DNA of 64,000 nt from Sporosarcina ureae (GTDB lineage Bacteria; Bacillota; Bacilli; Bacillales_A; Planococcaceae): the NCBI RefSeq assembly GCF_002109325.1, contig NZ_CP015348.1, positions 337,501 through 401,500 of the forward strand, given 5' to 3'. Position 1 is the first letter of the stretch. Each line of letters starts with the position of its first letter. Made by a program: the position numbers and the translations under genes. Below, piece after piece: positions 44,134 to 53,414 of the stretch. The notes under the pieces are model-generated. The model was not told where the DNA came from. It saw nothing but the letters and a program-made list of their open reading frames with translations, and did no database searches.

Positions 44134-44765
44134 TCATGTTTGAGTTGTACTCTTATTTCACCTTGTTCATACGAGCAATAGAAAATCTTGCTTAAATCAG
44201 TGATGTTTTTAGCATGTAACTCTTGTAGCAACCAGTCTTCTGTCTTGCCAATCAATTCCAAATGCTCTGGCTGAATATCACCGTCAAGCACCAGTCCCAC
44301 AATCGGCAAATCACCGTCTTTTGTGAATACGGATAAATTTCCGGAAGGTTCGAGATAAGCGAACGTTACATTATGAATCGAGCCTACTTGATTTTCACGT
44401 AATTGTTGAAATAAATCGTCGAGATTATATCGCTGTTTACGCATTTCATCTTGCTGGATCTCTCCATGCCTAATAATTAGCGTAGGATCCCCGTCGACCA
44501 AATCACGGAACTTCTTGCTTTTCAATGAAATCATCGACGATATATATTGAATAACGAGTAACAAAAGGATGGGAAGAATCCCTTCAAAAATCGGTTTATC
44601 AGGTGATTCCACTATCATAGCTGCAACTTCCGCCATGATGATGAAGACCACAATATCCATGACACCTAATTCGCCCACTTCCCGTTTTCCCATAATACGT
44701 AATATCACCAGAAGAAACACATATAAAAAGACCGTACGTAAGCCGATGATCCATAAATCATGCAC
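44130..44765 (-). CDS. yrbG: DUF421 (YetF/YrbG-like) membrane protein
   Basis: 211 aa: three N-terminal helices (about 5-22, 35-53, 62-80; FLLVILRIMGKREVGELGVMDIVVFIIMAEVAA) and a cytoplasmic two-lobed DUF421 domain with RDLVDGDPTLIIRHGEIQQDEMRKQRYNLDDLFQQLRE. Members include YrbG and the spore SpoVA-associated YetF group; the function is unsettled. The start is GTG 44765, 10 bases after AGGAGG; the upstream ATG frame has no site. The spoVB-yrbG-yajC order matches B. subtilis. Confidence 0.88.
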   Translation of the reverse strand: MHDLWIIGLRTVFLYVFLLVILRIMGKREVGELGVMDIVVFIIMAEVAAMIVESPDKPIFEGILPILLLLVIQYISSMISLKSKKFRDLVDGDPTLIIRHGEIQQDEMRKQRYNLDDLFQQLRENQVGSIHNVTFAYLEPSGNLSVFTKDGDLPIVGLVLDGDIQPEHLELIGKTEDWLLQELHAKNITDLSKIFYCSYEQGEIRVQLKHD

Positions 44766-44827
44766 TGCACATCTGCCTCCTTCACACATAGTGTGTCGGC
44801 AGATCTTTTTTCTATACACCCGCATAC

Positions 44828-44872
44828 AAAAAAGCGGCAATCTATGGACATACCAGTAGATAACCGCTTTTT
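44828..44872 (-). terminator. yajC operon terminator
   Basis: AAAAGCGG-AATCTA / TAGATA-CCGCTTTT, following the yajC stop at 44874 on the minus strand with a T run. Confidence 0.82.
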
Positions 44873-44873
44873 A

Positions 44874-45140
44874 TTATGACGCTGTTACAACTCTACCTAC
44901 CGCTTGCTTGTCAAAACGCAAAACTGTAGTGTCCGATACACGTAAGAAAATAGATGTTTCATCAACTGCATCCACAGTTCCGTGAATACCACCGATTGTT
45001 ACTACTTCGTCTCCACGCTTCAAACTAGTTTGCATCTCTTTCGCTGCCTTCTGTCTCTTCTGAGCAGGACGAATGAGTAAAAACCACATAATAGCCACCA
45101 TAATGACTAGTGTGAAAATACCACCGTATTGTTCCATCAT
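44874..45140 (-). CDS. yajC: preprotein translocase subunit YajC
   Basis: 88-aa single-span membrane protein that associates with SecDF. The signature is an N-terminal helix (FTLVIMVAIMWFLLIRPAQKRQK) followed by MQTSLKRGDEVVTIGGIHGTVDAVDETSIFLRV. ATG 45140 is used, with AAGGGGG upstream. It is last in ruvA-ruvB-queA-tgt-yajC. Confidence 0.95.
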   Translation of the reverse strand: MMEQYGGIFTLVIMVAIMWFLLIRPAQKRQKAAKEMQTSLKRGDEVVTIGGIHGTVDAVDETSIFLRVSDTTVLRFDKQAVGRVVTAS

Positions 45141-45187
45141 TTTTAATTTTCCCCCTTCCTAAAGCATCAAATTTTATTATACAAGAT

Positions 45188-46327
<1,140 letters not shown>

Positions 46328-47383
46328 TTAATCTCGTTCCTTTCTTGTAGCAGGGCGGATCAACATCGCGTCCCCAAAACTGAAAAAGCGATACTGCTCT
46401 CTCACTGCTTCTTCATATGCACTCATGACGTGATCGCGTCCAGCAAATGCCGACAATAGCATCAACAACGTCGATTTCGGCAAGTGGAAATTCGTCACGA
46501 GTCCGTCAATTGCTTTAAACTCATACCCAGGATAAATAAATATCGAAGTCCAGCCACTTGCAGCGACCACTTCTCCGTTATTCTCTGAAGCAATCGTTTC
46601 AAGCGTCCGTGTAGACGTCGTACCGACCGCTACTACATTGCCGCCATTGGCTTTTGTCTCGCGAACAAGTGCCGCTGTTTCTTCTGTCATCACATAATAT
46701 TCCGCATGCATCGTGTGATCTTCAATTGTATCTACACTAACAGGACGGAATGTACCAAGTCCAACGTGCAACGTAATGAAAGCGATCTGCACGCCTTTTT
46801 CCCGTAAAGCATCCAAGATTTCATCCGTGAAATGCAAACCAGCTGTAGGCGCTGCCGCAGATCCACGCTCTTTTGCGAAAACGGTTTGATAGCGCGTCTG
46901 ATCTTCCAACGTCTCGGTAATATATGGAGGCAACGGCATCTGTCCGAGCTGATCGAGCAACTCATAGAAAATACCGTCATAACTAAATTTGAATTCGCGA
47001 CCCCCTTGTTCACCAAGAGCGGTACATTCAGCTTGCAGCAAGCCGTCACCGAACGTCACGATCGTTCCTACTTTTATTCGTTTTGAAGGCTTGACCAACG
47101 TTTCCCAGCGGTCGTCCCCTGTTTCTTTTAATAATAATACTTCAATCGTCGCACCGGTTTCTTCTTTCGTACCGATTAAACGCGCCGGCAATACTTTCGT
47201 ATCGTTCAACACGAGTAAGTCCCCCGCTTCTAGTTCGTCCACTAGATCACGGAAATGCTTATGCGTGACGATACCGTTATCACGTCCCATAACGAGTAAA
47301 CGGCTCGCTGTGCGATCCAAAAGTGGTGTTTGTGCAATTAAATGCTCGGGTAAATCAAAATCAAAGTCTTCTACTTCCATCAT
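46328..47383 (-). CDS. queA: S-adenosylmethionine:tRNA ribosyltransferase-isomerase
   Basis: Transfers the ribosyl moiety of SAM to preQ1-tRNA to form epoxyqueuosine. 351 aa of usual size. Family stretches seen are [56 protein letters not shown] and [15 protein letters not shown] 47383 follows GGAG; ATG 47380 is equally possible. Second of two adjacent queuosine genes. Confidence 0.97.
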   Translation of the reverse strand: MMEVEDFDFDLPEHLIAQTPLLDRTASRLLVMGRDNGIVTHKHFRDLVDELEAGDLLVLNDTKVLPARLIGTKEETGATIEVLLLKETGDDRWETLVKPSKRIKVGTIVTFGDGLLQAECTALGEQGGREFKFSYDGIFYELLDQLGQMPLPPYITETLEDQTRYQTVFAKERGSAAAPTAGLHFTDEILDALREKGVQIAFITLHVGLGTFRPVSVDTIEDHTMHAEYYVMTEETAALVRETKANGGNVVAVGTTSTRTLETIASENNGEVVAASGWTSIFIYPGYEFKAIDGLVTNFHLPKSTLLMLLSAFAGRDHVMSAYEEAVREQYRFFSFGDAMLIRPATRKERD

Positions 47384-47398
47384 GCTAACTCCTATCTG

Positions 47399-48397
47399 TC
47401 ACTCAGGAAGCGGATAACCGAAATGCTCGTAAGCCTTTTCTGTCGCCATCCGACCTCTTGATGTACGTTGAATAAATCCCATTTGTAATAAATACGGCTC
47501 ATAGACATCTTCAATCGTCACCGATTCTTCGCCAATACTTGCAGCGAGCGTATCAATGCCGACTGGACCGCCACGGAACCGTTCGATCATGCTGTGGAGC
47601 AACTGATGGTCGATTTGGTCGAGTCCATGATGATCCACTTGTAGCATATCGAGTGCTTCTTGTGCAATCGAAAGTGTAATGATCCCGTTTCCGCGCACTT
47701 GTGCATAATCGCGAACTCTACGCAATAGACGATTTGCAATACGTGGCGTTCCACGCGAGCGTTTCGCCAGTTCTACAGCCGCTAACGGATCAATGTCCAC
47801 TTCAAATAAATTCGCGCTTCGAATGACTATCTCCGTCAATGATTCCACTTCATAATACTCTAGTCTAAGCGGTACACCAAAACGGTCACGGAGCGGTGCA
47901 GACAATGCCCCTGCACGTGTCGTCGCACCAATCAATGTAAACGGCGGCAAATCCAGTCGCACAGAACGCGCAGTCGGACCTTTTCCGACCATAATATCGA
48001 GACAAAAATCTTCCATTGCGGGATACAGCACTTCTTCAATCGCGCGGTTTAGCCGGTGGATTTCATCGATGAATAAGACGTCGCCCGGCTCCAACGAAGA
48101 CACTACTGCCGCCAAGTCACCCGGACGTTCAATAGCCGGACCGCTCGTCATGCGGACATTAACACCCATTTCATTGCCTATTACCGTCGCGAGCGTCGTT
48201 TTTCCAAGCCCAGGAGGACCATACAGCAAGACATGATCCAAACTTTCTTCCCGCTTCTTTGCCGCCTCGATAAAGATCGATAAATTATCTTTCGCCTGTT
48301 GCTGACCAATATATTGTTGTAATAATTGCGGGCGTAATGACTGTTCAAAACTATCATCAAAATCCGTCGCTTCATTCGTCAGTATGCGTTCATCCAT
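47399..48397 (-). CDS. ruvB: Holliday junction branch migration helicase RuvB
   Basis: AAA+ motor of the RuvAB complex. 332 aa. Walker [16 protein letters not shown], Walker [12 protein letters not shown], sensor 1 [15 protein letters not shown] and the C-terminal winged helix ([17 protein letters not shown]) are visible. ATG 48397 is 8 bases after GGAGG; the longer frame from 48412 starts inside that ribosome site. It follows ruvA by 19 bases. Confidence 0.97.
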   Translation of the reverse strand: MDERILTNEATDFDDSFEQSLRPQLLQQYIGQQQAKDNLSIFIEAAKKREESLDHVLLYGPPGLGKTTLATVIGNEMGVNVRMTSGPAIERPGDLAAVVSSLEPGDVLFIDEIHRLNRAIEEVLYPAMEDFCLDIMVGKGPTARSVRLDLPPFTLIGATTRAGALSAPLRDRFGVPLRLEYYEVESLTEIVIRSANLFEVDIDPLAAVELAKRSRGTPRIANRLLRRVRDYAQVRGNGIITLSIAQEALDMLQVDHHGLDQIDHQLLHSMIERFRGGPVGIDTLAASIGEESVTIEDVYEPYLLQMGFIQRTSRGRMATEKAYEHFGYPLPE

Positions 48398-48416
48398 TGG
48401 AACCACCTCCATCGTA

Positions 48417-49022
48417 TTAGCCTTGTTTCAATAATAACTTTAACGCCAGTCGCATATAGCCTTCTGTATCGAGTTCTTCTTTCTCGAGCTTCGGCTTCAC
48501 TTTCTTTAGTTCGCGATCCGAATAACCAAGCGCAGTCAACGCAAGCAATGCTTCGTCGAGCTCATCACTTTCAGCAAGCGTAAGCAATGTGTCTTCCGAA
48601 TCCGGCAAATCAATCTCCGTAAATAGATCATGAAGTTTGCCTTTTAAGTCCAAAATCATTTGACGCGCTGTTTTCTTGCCGACACCTGGAAACTGTACCA
48701 GGAACCCTTCATCTTCGCGCTCGATTGCACTTACTACTTGAGAAGGCAAGCCGTTCGCAAGAATTGCGAGCGCGCCTTTAGGACCGATTCCCGAAACGGT
48801 AATCAGTTTGCGGAACAGTTCACGCTGTTCAAGTGTCTTAAATCCGATCAATAATTGCGTGTCTTCACGCACATGCAAATACGTGAACACTTGCTGAACC
48901 TCATCTGTTGTATGGAACGCAAATGGATTCGGCGTCATCACTTGCCAGCCGATCCCCGATTGCTCCAGCACAACATATTCCGGTGTCACGCGTGTCACAT
49001 AGCCTTTTATGTAATCGTACAA
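48417..49022 (-). CDS. ruvA: Holliday junction binding protein RuvA
   Basis: Tetrameric junction-binding subunit that loads RuvB. 201 aa: OB-fold (1-65, [19 protein letters not shown]), two helix-hairpin-helix motifs ([16 protein letters not shown] and [17 protein letters not shown]), and a C-terminal UBA-like domain ([19 protein letters not shown]). The start is TTG 49022 after AGGGGGAG. A LexA-like box overlaps its promoter, as expected for SOS control in Bacillales. Confidence 0.96.
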   Translation of the reverse strand: MYDYIKGYVTRVTPEYVVLEQSGIGWQVMTPNPFAFHTTDEVQQVFTYLHVREDTQLLIGFKTLEQRELFRKLITVSGIGPKGALAILANGLPSQVVSAIEREDEGFLVQFPGVGKKTARQMILDLKGKLHDLFTEIDLPDSEDTLLTLAESDELDEALLALTALGYSDRELKKVKPKLEKEELDTEGYMRLALKLLLKQG

Positions 49023-49050
49023 AGTATTCTCCCCCTAAAGTATACCTGTT

Positions 49051-49075
49051 ATTATAGCATACGAACGGGTTTTCT
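49051..49075 (-). promoter_or_regulatory. ruvA promoter with LexA-like box
   Basis: Extended -10 TGCTATAAT (TATAAT at 49051-49056) immediately preceded by AGAAAACCCGTTCG (49062-49075, minus strand), 8 of 10 fixed positions of CGAAC-N4-GTTCG. Confidence 0.6.
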
Positions 49076-49181
49076 ACTTGTACGACCTTCGGAAATTTGT
49101 ATAAATAAAATGGGTGTGTATTTTAAGTAATTTAAGTTCAAAAGCGAATACTTTGGAGTGGTGAGAGAATTTTTGAGTGTG

Positions 49182-49321
49182 ATTGGATGGAAGCTCCAGC
49201 TGGCGGACGCTTTCCCATGGGCCCGCGGTGAGCCAACCAGTTCGCTGCGCTCTCTTTTGGTTGTCTCACCTGATCGGGCTGATCCATCGGGGAGTCGCCG
49301 CCAGCTTCCGCTTCCATCCTA
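49182..49321. repeat. family A repeat, forward copy of inverted pair
   Basis: Blocks GGCGGACGCTTTCCC, GGGCCCGCGGTGAGCCAACC, TTGGTTGTCTCACC, GGCTGATCC and GGGGAGTCGCCGCC, in the same order as at 31087. Ends TGGAAGC / GCTTCCA are inverted. Confidence 0.8.
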
Positions 49322-49474
49322 CATTGATAGTACGGATACTTAGATCACTCACTGTAGGAAGTGTATGAATTATTGTTTTACCCTTACTTATTTAGATTCA
49401 AGTACTGAAGTTCAATGCCTGTTACAACATTAATTTCAATGCACAACATAAAGTATCATCCACTTACACTGCAA

Positions 49475-49604
49475 GGGATTGGAGCGTAGGAGGGGCGACT
49501 CTGGGAGGATCAGCGGGACAGGTGAAACACCCTGCGAGCGAAGCGACGGGGTGTGGTTCACCGCCCGCCCTCCAGAAAGCGTCCCCTCCGAAGCACCAAT
49601 CCCC
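49475..49604. repeat. family A repeat, inverted copy
   Basis: Begins GGGATTGGAGCG...GGGGCGACTC and ends GAAAGCGTCCCC...CCAATCCCC, inverted relative to the copy at 49182, 153 bases away. Open frames across it have no ribosome site. Confidence 0.8.
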
Positions 49605-49659
49605 TTCCCCAACACCTCTGCCAGCCTTTTGTTTTCTTATCGCATACTATTTCGCATCA

Positions 49660-49712
49660 AAAAAGAGCTGTCACCAGTCGTCATTTAACGTCATGACGAC
49701 TTGGACAGCTCC
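49660..49712 (-). terminator. terminator of FMN reductase gene
   Basis: GAGCTGTC-CCAGTCGTCAT / ATGACGAC-TTGGACAGCTC, a stem of about 20 bp with T run on the minus strand. Confidence 0.9.
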
Positions 49713-49723
49713 GTTCATTCTAA

Positions 49724-50290
49724 TTATGCGTGAGCCATTGCTTGTTGTTTCTTATGGAAAGCGATGAAATTCTGTACAACCGTATCAAGGAATGCGATTG
49801 TTGCTTCATCTGTAATATTTCCTTCTTCGTCCATTTTCGTGTGAACCGCACCAATATACACTTCATTACCTGGCAATAGGTTAGGTGCTAATGCTGGGTT
49901 CGATAGAATTTCGCGTAAGTGGATCTGCGCTCTTACTGAACCGAAAACTCCCATCGATGACCCTACGATAAAGCCCGTTTTACCATGTAACGTAAAGTCG
50001 CCTCCACGTGACAACCAATCCAATGCATTTTTCATTGCGCCAGGAATAGAGAAGTTATATTCTGGTGTTGCGAACATCACTGCGTCTGAATCTTTCACGT
50101 CATCTTTGAATGTTTGAACTGCTACAGTTGGTTCGCTTTCAATATCAATAGAGAACATTTCTAAATCGTTGATGAGAACCGGAGTAATTTCCAATTCTTC
50201 TTTATAGCGTTTAGCCATGAATTTCACTAACTTTAAATTGTATGAAGTGGAACTTGTACTACCGATTACTGCTTTTACTTTGATTGTCAT
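49724..50290 (-). CDS. NAD(P)H-dependent FMN reductase / azoreductase-like
   Basis: Flavodoxin-fold reductase of 188 aa. N-terminal phosphate loop GSTSSTSYNLKLVKF binds FMN phosphate, and the characteristic ATPEYNFSIPGAMKNALDWLSR (about residues 79-99) and GSSMGVFGSVRAQIHLR follow. Such enzymes (YhdA/ArsH-like group) reduce FMN, azo dyes, quinones or chromate; the physiological substrate is unknown. ATG 50290 has GGGAG upstream. Single gene. Confidence 0.9.
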   Translation of the reverse strand: MTIKVKAVIGSTSSTSYNLKLVKFMAKRYKEELEITPVLINDLEMFSIDIESEPTVAVQTFKDDVKDSDAVMFATPEYNFSIPGAMKNALDWLSRGGDFTLHGKTGFIVGSSMGVFGSVRAQIHLREILSNPALAPNLLPGNEVYIGAVHTKMDEEGNITDEATIAFLDTVVQNFIAFHKKQQAMAHA

Positions 50291-50444
50291 AATATAAATC
50301 TCCCTTATGTTTTAATATCTGCAGGACTTATCATATCGCATGCTCGTTTTGATTTCTAATATTTTGCTTGACATTTGAAACCTTCTTTGCATGTAAACGT
50401 ATACATATAAAGCAGTTCTACGTCTTTTTAAAGGAGGAAGCTGT

Positions 50445-51068
50445 ATGCGAACAATAATCTATGCGAGTTTTGCGATGTCACTACTACTTGTCGGTTGTAA
50501 TTCAGCAACAGAAAAACCAACTGATGAAGTGGAGCCGCCAGTAGAAACGCCAGTCGAGGAAACACCAGAAGAAACGACGACGTTGCCTGAACGTGAATCT
50601 ACGATGGATGTAGTACTATCTGTTGAGGGAGAAGACTCCACTATCACAATGGACCTCGTCGAAGGTAGCGATGCCATGTATTCACTGTATATTGATCCGG
50701 AACGCTATACGTTTGAGACCGGTGAAAATGAAGACAAGCTCATGCCGATTGATGAAGTGCCTGAAGGGTATCCTGAGGTGAATATGACATTCCTATACGT
50801 CAAAGATCAAACGCCAGAAAGTGTAATGGAAGATATGGAACAGGAATATACTATGCCGCTTGAAGAAAAAACGATTTCTGCGCCAGTCAACGCACTTTCA
50901 TTACACGGTACTTCTGGAGATGAGTCGGATAGTGAAGTTGTGACGATCTACATGATGGAAGTAAACGATGGCACATTGCTCATTAAGGAGAACTATTTCC
51001 TGGAAGCACAAGAAGGCCATGGCGCACGATTTGAACAGATGTTGGAGACGCTAGAAGTACGTAAATAA
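50445..51068 (+). CDS. lipoprotein, 207 aa
   Basis: Exported lipoprotein of unknown role. Signal peptide with lipobox LVGC (Cys 18), then a low-complexity acidic linker rich in Pro, Glu and Thr (TDEVEPPVETPVEETPEETTT), then a folded domain of about 150 residues. ATG 50445 follows AAAGGAGG. No related gene is next to it. The protein is strongly acidic overall. Confidence 0.82.
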   Translation: MRTIIYASFAMSLLLVGCNSATEKPTDEVEPPVETPVEETPEETTTLPERESTMDVVLSVEGEDSTITMDLVEGSDAMYSLYIDPERYTFETGENEDKLMPIDEVPEGYPEVNMTFLYVKDQTPESVMEDMEQEYTMPLEEKTISAPVNALSLHGTSGDESDSEVVTIYMMEVNDGTLLIKENYFLEAQEGHGARFEQMLETLEVRK

Positions 51069-51096
51069 ACAAGGAGAAACGCATGCACATACTTGA

Positions 51097-51127
51097 AAAG
51101 TCCTCATTCGTAATGGAATGAGGACGT
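51097..51127. terminator. hairpin between convergent genes
   Basis: AGTCCTCATTC / GAATGAGGAC with a 6-nt loop. The T run is poor, so termination would be inefficient. Confidence 0.55.
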
Positions 51128-51134
51128 AACTAGT

Positions 51135-51650
51135 CTATTCGATAGAAGGGTCTATGAACTTGGCCATATAATATTCGTCAACAAATTCTTCACCGATACA
51201 TAAAGAATGCTTTTTAGTTCCCTCGATTTCAAACCCCATCTTTTTATATAAAGACAAACCTGCTTCATTTCGAGTAACGACCGTTAACTCTAATCGATGT
51301 ATAGGATGATTCGCTGCCCACTGATCCAACTCTATAAATAGTTTCGTGCCGACGCCCTGTCCTCTGAAAGTTTCAGTAATCCCCACTACAATATATGCGC
51401 AATGTCTATTCCGTTTCGCGTCACCACCGATTGCAAATAAATATCCTACTAACTCGTTTTGTTCATTTTCAGCAACTAGGATCGTAGAATTACTACTCTT
51501 TTTTATACGCTGTATCCTGTGGATTTGTTGCGCATAATCATTTTCTCTTTCCCCAGCCTCCATCAACATATAATCTGAACTCGCTTCTACATACTCCATT
51601 AGACGGGAAAGTTTCTCCGCATCCGATATTTCTATTTCTCTTACTATCAA
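51135..51650 (-). CDS. GNAT family N-acetyltransferase
   Basis: 171-aa acetyltransferase. Motif A is IVVGITETFRGQGVGTKLFIEL (RGQGVG binds the acetyl-CoA pyrophosphate), followed by LELTVVTRNEAGLSLYKKMGFEIEG, the usual RimI/RimJ-like end. The start is TTG 51650, 7 bases after AGGAG; ATG 51665 is an alternative without a site. Substrate unknown. Confidence 0.88.
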   Translation of the reverse strand: MIVREIEISDAEKLSRLMEYVEASSDYMLMEAGERENDYAQQIHRIQRIKKSSNSTILVAENEQNELVGYLFAIGGDAKRNRHCAYIVVGITETFRGQGVGTKLFIELDQWAANHPIHRLELTVVTRNEAGLSLYKKMGFEIEGTKKHSLCIGEEFVDEYYMAKFIDPSIE

Positions 51651-51762
51651 TAGATCACTCCTCATTATCTAGTTATGTATATAATACTAGTGAAGTCTCA
51701 CTTGATTTAAAATCGCATGCAATCCATGGACCCGTTTTAAAATTCTTTCTATACTATTCTAG

Positions 51763-51915
51763 CAAATTAAATTACATTTAATACAGTTCTGCATACCGTT
51801 AGCTGCCAGAATTCTCTACAACTATGGGATAGTTTTAAGCCCAGCCATCGGTGCTATTTTAATGTCACTAAGTACTGTGATCGTAGCAATTAATGCTAGA
51901 TTGTTAAAAATCTGA
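51763..51915 (+). pseudogene. C-terminal remnant of a CopB-type P-type ATPase
   Basis: One frame reads [40 protein letters not shown] and a stop (51913-51915). [16 protein letters not shown] with preceding IPLAAG.L is the hallmark end of copper/silver-type P1B ATPases (CopB group). Upstream the frame is closed by TAG and the rest of the pump is absent. A terminator 37 bases downstream fits the old transcription unit. The stretch 51651-52320 holds no other gene. Confidence 0.75.
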
Positions 51916-51951
51916 AGTCGCTAGAATAATTGAATAGTGAGCGACTATACA

Positions 51952-51984
51952 AAAACACCTTGAGAATTTCTCATGGTTTTTTTG
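51952..51984 (+). terminator. terminator of the lost P-type ATPase gene
   Basis: ACCTTGAGA / TCTCATGGT with TTTTTTT after it. Confidence 0.75.
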
Positions 51985-52320
51985 TGTATCTTTTACTATG
52001 CATGAAATTATACACATAATTGTAACTAGACCACTACCCTGCTCATCTGTTTTCAAAATTATGCATTTTTGAATTGAATACTTAGCCTTTTAAATACTGT
52101 GACTACTTCTAATTTTACATCTATTCATAACTATTTTTATTATATTATTAATTCATGCAATGAAACAACTTAAAAAGCTTCGTAGAATTACTTTGCATTT
52201 TTTGTCGAATAACACTATCATATATGAGGGCCAGAATTCCCTTACGAATTTAGCAAACTAGCCAGAGCTCTACCAATACATTGTAAACATGTAAAAAATA
52301 ATGTAAAAGGAGGGAGTTTT

Positions 52321-52524
52321 ATGAGTTTAGCATCCATCGGTGTACCTGGATTAATAATTATCTTAGTCATTATTCTAATTTTATTCGGACCTCGAAAATT
52401 GCCGGAAATTGGTTCTGCCGTCGGTAAAACACTTGCAGAATTTAAAAAGGCAACAAGTGACATTTTGGAAGATGATAACAAAGACAAAAAAACTGATTCA
52501 GAAAAATCCGAGTCCATAAAGTAA
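52321..52524 (+). CDS. tatA: Sec-independent translocase subunit TatA
   Basis: 67-aa TatA/E protein: short N-terminal helix ([16 protein letters not shown]), the hinge [10 protein letters not shown], an amphipathic helix ([18 protein letters not shown]) and an acidic-basic tail. It forms the pore-related part of the twin-arginine pathway. ATG 52321 follows AAAAGGAGGG. It is directly upstream of a gene whose product carries a Tat signal (SRRKFLK), so this TatA probably serves that enzyme. No tatC is present in this window. Confidence 0.93.
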   Translation: MSLASIGVPGLIIILVIILILFGPRKLPEIGSAVGKTLAEFKKATSDILEDDNKDKKTDSEKSESIK

Positions 52525-52557
52525 CTACAATGACAAATGTGAAGGAGGAACTAAACG

Positions 52558-53397
52558 ATGACGAATAACAAAGATTCCAATCAAGATACTCAAGATTTAA
52601 GTCGAAGAAAGTTTTTGAAGAGTGGCGGTCTTGTCGCTGGTGGACTTTTAGGTGGCTCCCTCTTTGGTGGTTTACTGACGAGCCAATTCCAAAAAGATTC
52701 GAAAAAAGATGTTGCGCCACAAGCTGATAAGCAAGTTACGTTTGATGCACGTACGTTCTTCAGTCGAAATGAAGACTTCGCGTTGCTATCTGCTGCAACT
52801 GAAAGAATCTATCCAGAGAATAAAAACGGAATGGGTGCAATTGAACTAGGCGTGCCTTATTTCATTGACCGTCAATGTGCAAGCAACTGGGGAAGAAATG
52901 CGAATGACTATATGGTCGGTCCTTTCCCATCGATTACAAAAACAGACGTATATGAAGAAGAAAAACGTCAAACAAATGAAGTCATCACATCGTCCACTGT
53001 TGTGAAGTTACCGGCTGGTACGGCTAACTATCAAACGAAAATGACGAGAGGCACGTTTTTCCTTGAAGGGCTTAACGCTATGGAGAAAACGTCGCAAGAT
53101 AAATTTAATGAGCGTTTTATTAATTTAGAACCTGAACAGCAAGATGAAATTTTACAAATGTTTGAAAAAGGTGAAGTGAAATTCAGTGGTGTAGATTCCG
53201 CAGACTTCTTTAGCTTGTTACGTCAAACAACTATTGAAGGCGTCTATGCAGATCCTGTTTACGGTGGAAATCGTAATATGGAAGCTTGGAGAATGAAAGA
53301 ATACCCTGGGCCGATCATGAGCTTTTTAGATAAAATCGAAGAAGAAGAGTTTATTGTAATGGAGCCTTCAAGTTTACGTAATTACCAAGGGCTTTAA
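52558..53397 (+). CDS. gluconate 2-dehydrogenase subunit 3 family protein, Tat-exported
   Basis: Small subunit partner of a GMC-type membrane-side dehydrogenase, 279 aa. The N terminus has a Tat signal: SRRKFLKSGGLVAGGLLGGSLF (about residues 15-36). The domain starting FFSRNEDFALLSAATERIYPENKNGMGAIELGVPYFID is the gluconate_2-dh3 signature. In known complexes this subunit stabilises the flavoprotein and carries it across the membrane. ATG 52558 follows GAAGGAGG. It is the second gene of tatA - subunit 3 - GMC flavoprotein. Confidence 0.9.
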   Translation: MTNNKDSNQDTQDLSRRKFLKSGGLVAGGLLGGSLFGGLLTSQFQKDSKKDVAPQADKQVTFDARTFFSRNEDFALLSAATERIYPENKNGMGAIELGVPYFIDRQCASNWGRNANDYMVGPFPSITKTDVYEEEKRQTNEVITSSTVVKLPAGTANYQTKMTRGTFFLEGLNAMEKTSQDKFNERFINLEPEQQDEILQMFEKGEVKFSGVDSADFFSLLRQTTIEGVYADPVYGGNRNMEAWRMKEYPGPIMSFLDKIEEEEFIVMEPSSLRNYQGL

Positions 53398-53414
53398 TTT
53401 AGGAGGACGCGGAA

